A stretch of DNA of 64,000 bases, taken from the NCBI GenBank assembly GCA_949317995.1, contig OX439044.1, positions 19,492,641 through 19,556,640 of the forward strand, written 5' to 3'. Within the stretch, counting starts at the first letter, position 1. Each line of letters begins with the position of its first letter. Source of the DNA: Acholoe squamosa (Eukaryota; Annelida; Polychaeta; Phyllodocida; Polynoidae). The notes under the pieces were generated by a model. That model saw only the letters and a program-made list of their open reading frames with translations, had not been told where the DNA came from and ran no database searches. A program made the position numbers and the translations under genes. Of this stretch, positions 22,672-33,622 are shown in pieces.

Positions 22672-23705
22672 TTTCGAACAAGTCCTGATGCAAAAATTAC
22701 AAAATTAATCCAGCAATAATTTTAGATCACCTCAATGCTGCAGCCTGACCTTATGCTGTGAAATAGCATCTTGATGAATAGAATATACTAGGATTACATG
22801 TTGTAGGGCCCACAATACAGGTGCACCATCTAACATCCATGTATCATGTTTCCCTATGCCTTTGCAACACGGAGAGTACAAAGAGAAAAACAAGTTGATT
22901 ACTAGTAGTAGACCTATCATTGCATAGTCTTGGATAACACATGTAACTTCTGAGGGTCTAAATCTGTATTGAATTCATGTAGAAGAAGTGGTTGGTTGAC
23001 TTTACCCTGACATGGCAGCTAAGCTGTGCACTCTTTGTGCTTCGTACAATTAGAAATCTGTTGACTCAAGATATGACATGTATTGCCCAAGTCCATTTAT
23101 CAAATTAAGAGAAAAAAATCTTGGACAATGTCAGGAAAAGTCAAAGGAGAACAGATAGGCTTGTATTAGAATAATCATAGTTGTTTTGTATGAAATGGAT
23201 TGTCCCACCTCTCTGTAGCATAGATTATAGAGGAAATGAATTTAAACCCATATATCAATAACCATACTACCAAATGAGGACCAATGTTTGCTTTGATTTG
23301 CAGGCTTGTTGGGTGAAGAATATCAATAACTAATCTATCCCTGTCAAAAATAATGTGTTATAGCTTTAGTGTGTCAGCCTTGTACTGGCTAGTTGTAGTT
23401 TGATGTGGGCAGTGATGGGCATATATGGTTATGAATGGCAAATGGGTGTGGGTCTCATATCACTCTGTATGTGTGAAGATAGGCCCTAGTCCCTGTGCCC
23501 TATGAGTGTCACTGTGAGTGAAGAATAGTGTCATGTCCTTTGTTATTACTGTGTGTGATATCCTATTAACTAGAGTTCGAAGTGTGCTGTGATAGTTTTA
23601 GTGGTTTCTAGCATCCTAGATAACAACTATTTTTGTACTCACATCAGCTAAATAAAAGTAAAGTCAAATAATGATAGGTCAAGCACATGGAAAGAGGAAA
23701 TCATT
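22672..23705. repeat. Diverged segmental copy of 26442-27796
   Basis: Long stretches match 26442 onward (for example CCAGCAATAATTTTAGATCA and TATACTAGGATTACATGTTG), with scattered substitutions and small indels. It lacks the MITE found at 27446, so it preserves the empty site. Confidence 0.85.
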
Positions 23706-23985
23706 TATGTATAGAAGATAACATATTAGATTAGAGTAGAGCTACATAGCATATCTGCTGCTCATCCAATCAATGTACCCTGTGGAAGGAAATAGAAATA
23801 TAACTAGGACACTTAGAGAGAAATGACATCTTTCATATATAGATAAATGTATTTGTTCTTATGTGAAATAACACTGATTGGTCATTTTATGCAGGTAGGG
23901 CTATACATGCTGGCACTGTACTTGTAGCACTTGTTACCAAAGTATACAAGGGACAATCTGTGCTAGTCATTCTCTATGTATACTA

Positions 23986-24218
23986 CCGTATTCTCCCGCG
24001 TAGAAGACGCGCTGCGCGTATAGGACGCACCCCAAACACAGCAGAAGCATTTTCACGTATAAGACGCACCTCTTAGGGCTCAATTTTGTAAATTCAGTAC
24101 ATTTCTATAGTAAAATTACCCCTCGTATAAGACGCACCCCCAATTTCAGTACATCGTATAAGACCCCCCAGCATTTTGTTTGGCGTAGAGGACGCGTCTT
24201 ATACGCGGGAGTTTACGG
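23986..24218. mobile_element. MITE, CCGTAA family, subfamily A; empty site known at 41.4 kb
   Basis: Flanked by TA at 23984-23985 and 24219-24220. The paralogous segment near 41420 reads TATACTATGTAGT with no insertion and a single TA. This shows directly that insertion duplicates TA, as in Tc1/mariner-type transposition. Confidence 0.9.
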
Positions 24219-27200
24219 TATGTAGTATAAATAGGTAATCTCAAGGTGCCAACATGGTCCATGCACTAGGTGTGCTCATCAAAAACTCCAGGAGACTAAA
24301 GTAAAGATGAGGCTCAATGATACAAGGACAGTATGGTCATCATGTAACCACATAGGCGATTGCTATGTACAATTTTAGAACCGTTGAGAAGTAACCAGTG
24401 GGAAACAGTGCGTCACATTTCAACTCCATTCAGTATTGGCATGAACTTTCAGGATGCAGGCCTAGATGCTGCATCAGTTTCAGTTGAAATAAGATTGCAA
24501 CACTTAGAATTTACTTCAGCATGTTCAGTGACATCTCACTAGATGGAATTTAGGAACAATATTAGTGTCACTTTCTCAAGTGTCTGCTTGATTAATGTAT
24601 TCTCATAGAGAGCTAAACAGTTTTATTTCATTCCCCCTCATAGCTCATCATATAAAAGTTAGGAGCAATGTACTTAGTTTTATATACAACTAAGTTGTTT
24701 GCACAAACTGTCAGTATATTGATTCTGAGACAATATAAGGTCACTACATTCTGCTATGGTGCTTGTTGATCATATGAACATGTACAAAACCAAGTTAATG
24801 TCATTGTTATCATAAAATTCCCCTATGTCTCTCCATATAAGTCATGTACAGTTTTCCTGTGGTCGCATCAATGTTTCTCACTTTCAAACAACAAATGTTA
24901 AGTCAACATAAAATCATGAAGTGATTTTAATTAGTTAATATTAAATATAAGTACCAGCACTCATAACTTCAATTTTCTTTTAAATAATTTGGTATCTTGA
25001 AATCCTTAGTATTCTAGTCAGCACCTACATTAATGATTGCACCATCCTCTTCCATCCAGTGTGCAGTATAGTCATGGTGGATACTACCTAATACACTCAG
25101 CAAATATTTTCCCAGTTCAGTTGGTAGACCTGTTAAAACTTAAGTAGTTCCTTCTGTATTCTAGATGAAATAGATCACTGTAAAGAAAACAAATGATAGG
25201 TGTATGCACCAGTAGAGTGTATGTAGAAGAAACGATGAGATGATAACCATGGGTTGTCAAAATACATAAGGAGGAATTGAGGCACTCTAGCCCCCATGAG
25301 AAATATTTCTGTCAAACTGTGATCACCAAATATATACATTGTTCTCCGCTGTATAGCATGGATGTCTGTCATTGGTTTATGGACAGATTGATCCTCTGCT
25401 TATCATTAAAACATCCTGGCTGGTGGGTATGTGATGTTCAAGTAATTAGCCTGACAACTTCATGTAACAAATCAATCAGTTCCTGACTATCAGACTGATG
25501 CCTGCATAACAGTATAGTGACGGTGGTCTTATTAGGTTATGTTACTAACAACTTTACTGTTAGTATTGGAACCCCTCATTGTAATTGCTTTGTAGATTTA
25601 GATTGCCAGAGAGCTCATTGTTTGCATTTGTAAAATCCTTTATTCAGATAAGAAAAATAATGTGTTTGAGCTTTTCAGCCATATTCATAGATCAAATTTT
25701 GAAATGACAAGAAATCTTGCAAGAGTAGACCTTTCACTATGTTATCACAGTTCAGTCATTTTTAAGTCTCACTCTATACATATATCACAGTTTATATACC
25801 AAACCATGAGTTTGCTTGTTGTGATTTGCCTTGTTATGGATTATGCTGTTTATATAATAATTTGATCTAAAGGTTTTGCCGTCTAGATTTTGAAGGGACA
25901 ATGGAACTTCCATTGACATATCCATAGGTAAACTGTTGATAGAATTGCAGTCTATTCAGATTGATGTACACCTGCAATGAAAGTATTCATCAATTGTGGC
26001 TATAACTGGAGGAGTGACAATTATGTCATACTTATAAAAAGAGAAGTTCCTGTACACAGCTTGGACCTTGTAACTTGTCCTATACAAGTTTGTGGCAACG
26101 GATGGAATTTGACTTCCTAATGTATACTGGCAGTAATGGATAATGAACTAATTTTGTGGTGCATGACCATGTTTGTAGTATCATCACATTGAATTCATAA
26201 ACCAGTGATAAGTGATAAATGACAGCCACTGGTTAAACCTTAAATTTTAAAGTAACATCACATTACTTTAATTGAATAAAATGTTATCAATGGATATCAC
26301 GCCAAGTGCTACATATTGTAGATGAATTGATGTTAGTGCTCCTTGCGAGTCTCGTCATGCAGATCACAAGTAGATATATGTACAAGAAATAAATGAATAA
26401 AACATTTATAAATGGTTTTTGTGTGTATCTCTAACTCTCGAACAAGTCATGATGCAAATATTATAAAATCAATCCAGCAATAATTTTAGATCACCTTAAA
26501 TCTGCAGCCTGACCTTATGCTGTAAAAGATTGCATCTTGATGAATAGAGTATACTAGGATTACATGTTGTGTGGCCCATGATACAGAAATGCACCATCTG
26601 ACGTCATGTATCATGTGTCTGTATGCATTTACAACACAAGAGTACAAAGATGAAAACAAGCTGATTACTAGTAGTAAAACTATCATTACATAGTCCTGGA
26701 TAACACATGTAACTTCCGAGCATCTACATCTGTATTGAAGTTATAGTCCTGGATAACACATGTAACATGTGAACAAACAAACATCTGTCTTGGATTCAAG
26801 AATTCATGTAGAAGAAGGGGTTGGTTGATTTTCCCCCTACGTTGCAGCTGTGCATTCTCTGTGCTTCATACAATTGGATGACTATGTTGGCTGTCAAGAT
26901 ATGACATGTATTGTCCCAGTCAATTTATCTAATTAAGAGAAGGAAACAAATCTTAGACAATTTGTCAGGAAATGTCAAAGGACAACAGATAGGTTTGTAT
27001 TAGAATAATCATAGTTGATCTGTATGAAATGGATTCTCCCACCTCTCAGTAGCATACATGTGTAGATTATAGAGAAAATGAATTTAAACCCATATATCAA
27101 TAACTATACTACCAAATAAGGACCAATGTTTGCTTTGATTTGCAGAATATCAAATGATTTCTCCCTTTTGAAAATAATGCATTACAGCTTTAGTGTGTCA

Positions 27201-27445
27201 GTCATGTACTGGCTAGTTATAGTTTGATGTGGGCAGAGATGGGCATATATGGTTATGAATGGTTAATGGGTGTGGGTTTCATATTATTTGTATGTGTGAA
27301 GATAGGCCCTAGTCCTGTCATGTGTCACTGTGAGTGAAGAATAGTGTCATGTCCTTTATTATTACTGTGTGTGATATCCTATTAACTAGAGTTGGAAGTG
27401 TGCTGTGATAGTTTTAGTAGTTTCTAGCATCCTAGATAACAAGTA

Positions 27446-27719
27446 CCGTAATCTCCCGCATATAAGACGCACCTCGCGTATAAGACGCACCTAGAGTTTT
27501 AGAATATGGTCAAAAAAAATTAAAATTCATAACTTTAGTTCTACTGAATGGGTTTTGAAAATTCAAAAAGCTGTGTGTAGCTCAGGCACCCAGAAACCTC
27601 CTGAACCATATATCATATTATGACATACTGGGAGTGTAACATATCAAATGAAAGGTTTTGGTGTCCCCCTTGTAGATCCAGGGAGGACTAAAACCTCACA
27701 TATACACGATGGATTATGG
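27446..27719. mobile_element. MITE, CCGTAA family, subfamily B (274 bp)
   Basis: Flanked by TA at 27444-27445 and 27720-27721. The diverged segmental copy at 23625-23640 has the uninterrupted site (AACAACTATTTTTG), which confirms the boundaries and the TA duplication. Confidence 0.9.
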
Positions 27720-28189
27720 TATTTTTGTACCCACATCAGCTAAATAAAAGTAAAATCAAATAATGATAGGTCAAGCACATGAAAAGAGGAAATCATTCTG
27801 TGAGTGCGTATTGGTTAGGTTGCTGTATTGCTGTAGTATTGTTAGCACTCACAGATTATGAGATAGAGGTCCACGACATTATGTAACATTTTGGTTTAAT
27901 TCTTGTGCTATGGTGCTATATCTCATTGCATGCAAAAAATTACAATTATAGACCAGTGTTTTCATTGTTTTTTGGGCAAATTTGCCCAAAATCTTCCTCC
28001 TTGCACCCTTTATAGCCAGGGTTTTCCCATTCACTTCTATAGTTAACCCAGATAACCCTAAAGTGGCAATTTTTGTCATAGAGTGATAAAAATTATTGAT
28101 AAGTAGACTAATATATGACCAAATATGCCATTTTAAAAATTTCGGACCTTTATCTGCACCGTGTCCAGAGATATGAGGGATTGCTTACC

Positions 28190-28634
28190 GTCCTACATGT
28201 AGGACTTAGGACTACTGTCTTTTGAAATTTATGTTCTTTTGGTTGCCATGGAAACCGCATTTCCTGTACAAGAGTGTCGGAAACTGATAAATAAGCTTAT
28301 ATATGGCCATTTATGCCATACAAGAAATTTCAATGCTTTAGCTATAGCGGATCCAGAGATTAGCACCGTCCTACATGTAGGACAGTAGGACTTTGGGCGT
28401 CTGTCTCCTCTGAAAAGGTCCAAATCTTTACCAGAGGGTAATTTTCTAAGTAGTAGGTATTTTGGGACATGTGTGTAATGTCATAAAAGTACCTAAGAAT
28501 ACCCATATGGAACATTTTTGGAAGCCTTGGGCCTAGAACTATAGGATGCAACATTTTACTTCCATATCTGTTCAGTATACTTGTGGATATAGACCTCTTC
28601 CCATGACGTCACCTAGGCGTCCTACATGTAGGAC
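28190..28634. repeat. Three copies of a perfect 16-bp palindrome
   Basis: GTCCTACATGTAGGAC occurs at 28190-28205, 28368-28383 and 28619-28634, spaced 178 and 251 bp apart. It is often followed by AGTAGGACT or a similar word. The same three recur in unit 2 at 32233, 32411 and 32662. Confidence 0.85.
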
Positions 28635-28890
28635 AGTAGGGCTATCTGGGTTAAATCATGTCCGCTTTTTCTAAGTGCTCTACAGCTCACAGTTCTCATT
28701 TTTTGTTATATTTCTCACCATATATGTGATGTCACTGAATGGTTCTGTAAGGGACAGTTACAGGGTTATGGTAAATTTTAATTGAAATGTGCTTTTGAAG
28801 GCTGTTAATACAGACATCATCGAGGTTTTGGTTTAGCAATGGTGTATACGTTTCCCTAAACATGTATGTGGATCATCAAGGCAAAAGTAT

Positions 28891-29090
28891 GGTGGCCCAA
28901 GAGTGACATTGTGTTTCGCGTTTGTGTGTTTGCATGTTTCATGTTTGGTCTTTTCGCATTTTTGTGTTTTGTGTTTCAGTGTTTTGTTGTTTCATGTTTG
29001 CAAGATTCGTCTTTTCATGTTTGTCTGTTTTGACATTTTACACTTTGGGTTTCGAGTCTGGAGTTTGCACAAAGTCACTCTTGGGCCACC
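28891..29090. mobile_element. 200-bp foldback/MITE with 17-bp TIR
   Basis: GGTGGCCCAAGAGTGAC at 28891-28907 is inverted at 29074-29090. The interior is T/G-rich with repeated CATGTTT/GTGTTT words. No ORF. Confidence 0.8.
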
Positions 29091-29138
29091 GTACAAAAGG
29101 ATCCTATATGCTGCCTCACTGATGTCCCTTTTGCCTTG

Positions 29139-29231
29139 TTGATCTTCAATGTGGAGACAGAGCCCCTACAGGTTATTCAAATGGGCAGACGCAATCCAAA
29201 TGTCCCAGACAGAGTGGCAGATCATATTACT
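29139..29231 (+). pseudogene. Possible exon remnant (function unknown)
   Basis: A short open stretch encodes NVETEPLQVIQMGRRNPNVP then DRVADHIT and is followed by a donor-like GTAAGT. It looks like coding sequence. I see no neighbouring exons and could not place it in a family. It is copied in unit 2 at about 33182-33274. Confidence 0.3.
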
Positions 29232-31488
29232 GTAAGTAGGGGCAATAGTTTCAAGTAGTTTGCCTTATAAATTGGGTGAATAGGGTCGTCCAGTGCGAGG
29301 AGGGGATGGGGAGGCACTAATTGTCTAATATCCAGGCCATATAACGACCCTGAACTGCTTATATAATCCCATAAGAGGTACACTGTGGTACTTGGTCAGG
29401 AACTCGTTCTTTGCCTTGGTTTATGGACAGATTGATCCTCTGCTTATCATTAAAACATCCTGGCTGGTGGGTATGTGATGTTCAAGTAATTAGCCTGACA
29501 ACTTCATGTAACAAATCAATCAGTTCCTGACTATCAGACTGATGCCTGCATAACAGTATAGTGACGGTGGTCTTATTAGGTTATGTTACTAACAACTTTA
29601 CTGTTAGTATTGGAACCCCTCATTGTAATTGCTTTGTAGATTTAGATTGCCAGAGAGCTCATTGTTTGCATTTGTAAAATCCTTTATTCAGATAAGAAAA
29701 ATAATGTGTTTGAGCTTTTCAGCCATATTCGTAGATCAAATTTTGAAATGACAAGAAATCTTGCAAGAGTAGACCTTTCACTATGTTATCACAGTTCAGT
29801 CATTTTTAAGTCTCACTCTATACATATATCACAGTTTATATACCAAACCATGAGTTTGCTTGTTGTGATTTGCCTTGTTATGGATTATGCTGTTTATATA
29901 ATAATTTGATCTAAAGGTTTTGCCGTCTAGATTTTGAAGGGACAATGGAACTTCCATTGACATATCCATAGGTAAACTGTTGATAGAATTGCAGTCTATT
30001 CAGATTGATGTACACCTGCAATGAAAGTATTCATCAATTGTGGCTATAACTGGAGGAGTGACAATTATGTCATACTTATAAAAAGAGAAGTTCCTGTACA
30101 CAGCTTGGACCTTGTAACTTGTCCTATACAAGTTTGTGGCAACGGATGGAATTTGACTTCCTAATGTATACTGGCAGTAATGGATAATGAACTAATTTTG
30201 TGGTGCATGACCATGTTTGTAGTATCATCACATTGAATTCATAAACCAGTGATAAGTGATAAATGACAGCCACTGGTTAAACCTTAAATTTTAAAGTAAC
30301 ATCACTTACTTTAATTGAATAAAATGTTATCAATGGATATCACGCCAAGTGCTACATATTGTAGATGAATTGATGTTAGTGCTCCTTGCGAGTCTCGTCA
30401 TGCAGATCACAAGTAGATATATGTACAAGAAATAAATGAATAAAACATTTATAAATGGTTTTTGTGTGTATCTCTAACTCTCGAACAAGTCATGATGCAA
30501 ATATTATAAAATCAATCCAGCAATAATTTTAGATCACCTTAAATCTGCAGCCTGACCTTATGCTGTAAAAGATTGCATCTTGATGAATAGAGTATACTAG
30601 GATTACATGTTGTGTGGCCCATGATACAGAAATGCACCATCTGACGTCATGTATCATGTGTCTGTATGCATTTACAACACAAGAGTACAAAGATGAAAAC
30701 AAGCTGATTACTAGTAGTAAAACTATCATTACATAGTCCTGGATAACACATGTAACTTCCGAGCATCTACATCTGTATTGAAGTTATAGTCCTGGATAAC
30801 ACATGTAACATGTGAACAAACAAACATCTGTCTTGGATTCAAGAATTCATGTAGAAGAAGGGGTTGGTTGATTTTCCCCCTACGTTGCAGCTGTGCATTC
30901 TCTGTGCTTCATACAATTGGATGACTATGTTGGCTGTCAAGATATGACATGTATTGTCCCAGTCAATTTATCTAATTAAGAGAAGGAAACAAATCTTAGA
31001 CAATTTGTCAGGAAATGTCAAAGGACAACAGATAGGTTTGTATTAGAATAATCATAGTTGATCTGTATGAAATGGATTCTCCCACCTCTCAGTAGCATAC
31101 ATGTGTAGATTATAGAGAAAATGAATTTAAACCCATATATCAATAACTATACTACCAAATAAGGACCAATGTTTGCTTTGATTTGCAGAATATCAAATGA
31201 TTTCTCCCTTTTGAAAATAATGCATTACAGCTTTAGTGTGTCAGTCATGTACTGGCTAGTTATAGTTTGATGTGGGCAGAGATGGGCATATATGGTTATG
31301 AATGGTTAATGGGTGTGGGTTTCATATTATTTGTATGTGTGAAGATAGGCCCTAGTCCTGTCATGTGTCACTGTGAGTGAAGAATAGTGTCATGTCCTTT
31401 ATTATTACTGTGTGTGATATCCTATTAACTAGAGTTGGAAGTGTGCTGTGATAGTTTTAGTAGTTTCTAGCATCCTAGATAACAAGTA

Positions 31489-31762
31489 CCGTAATCTCCC
31501 GCATATAAGACGCACCTCGCGTATAAGACGCACCTAGAGTTTTAGAATATGGTCAAAAAAAATTAAAATTCATAACTTTAGTTCTACTGAATGGGTTTTG
31601 AAAATTCAAAAAGCTGTGTGTAGCTCAGGCACCCAGAAACCTCCTGAACCATATATCATATTATGACATACTGGGAGTGTAACATATCAAATGAAAGGTT
31701 TTGGTGTCCCCCTTGTAGATCCAGGGAGGACTAAAACCTCACATATACACGATGGATTATGG
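31489..31762. mobile_element. MITE, CCGTAA family, subfamily B (second duplicate)
   Basis: The unit 2 copy of 27446-27719, carried along by the 4.04-kb duplication. Confidence 0.9.
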
Positions 31763-32232
31763 TATTTTTGTACCCACATCAGCTAAATAAAAGTAAAATC
31801 AAATAATGATAGGTCAAGCACATGAAAAGAGGAAATCATTCTGTGAGTGTGTATTGGTTAGGTTGCTGTATTGCTGTAGTATTGTTAGCACTCACAGATT
31901 ATGAGATAGAGGTCCACGACATTATGTAACATTTTGGTTTAATTCTTGTGCTATGGTGCTATATCTCATTGCATGCAAAAAATTACAATTATAGACCAGT
32001 GTTTTCATTGTTTTTTGGGCAAATTTGCCCAAAATCTTCCTCCTTGCACCCTTTATAGCCAGGGTTTTCCCATTCACTTCTATAGTTAACCCAGATAACC
32101 CTAAAGTGGCAATTTTTGTCATAGAGTGATAAAAATTATTGATAAGTAGACTAATATATGACCAAATATGCCATTTTAAAAATTTCGGACCTTTATCTGC
32201 ACCGTGTCCAGAGATATGAGGGATTGCTTACC

Positions 32233-32677
32233 GTCCTACATGTAGGACTTAGGACTACTGTCTTTTGAAATTTATGTTCTTTTGGTTGCCATGGAAACCG
32301 CATTTCCTGTACAAGAGTGTCGGAAACTGATAAATAAGCTTATATATGGCCATTTATGCCATACAAGAAATTTCAATGCTTTAGCTATAGCGGATCCAGA
32401 GATTAGCACCGTCCTACATGTAGGACAGTAGGACTTTGGGCGTCTGTCTCCTCTGAAAAGGTCCAAATCTTTACCAGAGGGTAATTTTCTAAGTAGTAGG
32501 TATTTTGGGACATGTGTGTAATGTCATAAAAGTACCTAAGAATACCCATATGGAACATTTTTGGAAGCCTTGGGCCTAGAACTATAGGATGCAACATTTT
32601 ACTTCCATATCTGTTCAGTATACTTGTGGATATAGACCTCTTCCCATGACGTCACCTAGGCGTCCTACATGTAGGAC
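32233..32677. repeat. Palindrome trio, duplicate copy
   Basis: The unit 2 copies of GTCCTACATGTAGGAC. Confidence 0.85.
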
Positions 32678-32933
32678 AGTAGGGCTATCTGGGTTAAATC
32701 ATGTCCGCTTTTTCTAAGTGCTCTACAGCTCACAGTTCTCATTTTTTGTTATATTTCTCACCATATATGTGATGTCACTGAATGGTTCTGTAAGGGACAG
32801 TTACAGGGTTATGGTAAATTTTAATTGAAATGTGCTTTTGAAGGCTGTTAATACAGACATCATCGAGGTTTTGGTTTAGCAATGGTGTATACGTTTCCCT
32901 AAACATGTATGTGGATCATCAAGGCAAAAGTAT

Positions 32934-33133
32934 GGTGGCCCAAGAGTGACATTGTGTTTCGCGTTTGTGTGTTTGCATGTTTCATGTTTGGTCTTTTCGC
33001 ATTTTTGTGTTTTGTGTTTCAGTGTTTTGTTGTTTCATGTTTGCAAGATTCGTCTTTTCATGTTTGTCTGTTTTGACATTTTACACTTTGGGTTTCGAGT
33101 CTGGAGTTTGCACAAAGTCACTCTTGGGCCACC
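32934..33133. mobile_element. 200-bp foldback/MITE, duplicate copy
   Basis: The unit 2 copy of 28891-29090. Confidence 0.8.
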
Positions 33134-33181
33134 GTACAAAAGGATCCTATATGCTGCCTCACTGATGTCCCTTTTGCCTTG

Positions 33182-33274
33182 TTGATCTTCAATGTGGAGA
33201 CAGAGCCCCTACAGGTTATTCAAATGGGCAGACGCAATCCAAATGTCCCAGACAGAGTGGCAGATCATATTACT
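33182..33274 (+). pseudogene. Possible exon remnant, duplicate copy
   Basis: The unit 2 copy of the open stretch at 29139. Confidence 0.3.
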
Positions 33275-33463
33275 GTAAGTAGGGGCAATAGTTTCAAGTA
33301 GTTTGCCTTATAAATTGGGTGAATAGGGTCGTCCAGTGCGAGGAGGGGATGGGGAGGCACTAATTGTCTAATATCCAGGCCATATAACGACCCTGAACTG
33401 CTTATATAATCCCATAAGAGGTACACTGTGGTACTTGGTCAGGAACTCGTTCTTTGCCTTTAT

Positions 33464-33622
33464 AAGGCACCAGTAACAGAATCCATTTGATCATATTCCC
33501 TACAAGATGCATATAGCCCCTACAGATCGTCATAGTGCCTCAAAAGGCACCAGTAAGAGAATCAATATGATTATATTCCCTACACGATGCTTATAGCCCC
33601 TACACATCGTCATAGTGCATTT
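33464..33622. repeat. 80-bp direct tandem repeat, two copies
   Basis: AAGGCACCAGTAA starts both copies (33464 and 33544). Each contains ATATTCCCTACA and TAGCCCCTACA, with several substitutions between copies. Confidence 0.85.

Larger units (their letters stand above)
21201..25371 (+). other. BLTP3 3' UTR and flank
   Basis: No coding signal. AATAAA-type words occur near 23651, but the real cleavage site cannot be chosen by eye. It contains an old segmental repeat (22672-23705) and a MITE (23986-24218). Confidence 0.5.
25372..29415. repeat. 4.04-kb tandem duplication, unit 1
   Basis: Begins TTGGTTTATGGACAGATTGA and is followed head to tail by unit 2. I noticed only three differences: A/G near 25691, a 2-to-1-base change in a CATTACTT run near 26265, and C/T near 27809. 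It contains MITEs and palindromes but no convincing gene. Confidence 0.95.
29416..33458. repeat. 4.04-kb tandem duplication, unit 2
   Basis: A near-identical copy of 25372-29415, offset by 4,044 then 4,043 bases. The junction TTTGCC/TTGGTTTATGG shows only about 2 bp of shared sequence between the unit ends. Confidence 0.95.

Noticed and set aside
25662-33185. Small paired ORFs (60-80 residues) repeated 4,043 bp apart
   Set aside because: They recur only because the DNA is duplicated; composition and AT-rich content do not look coding.
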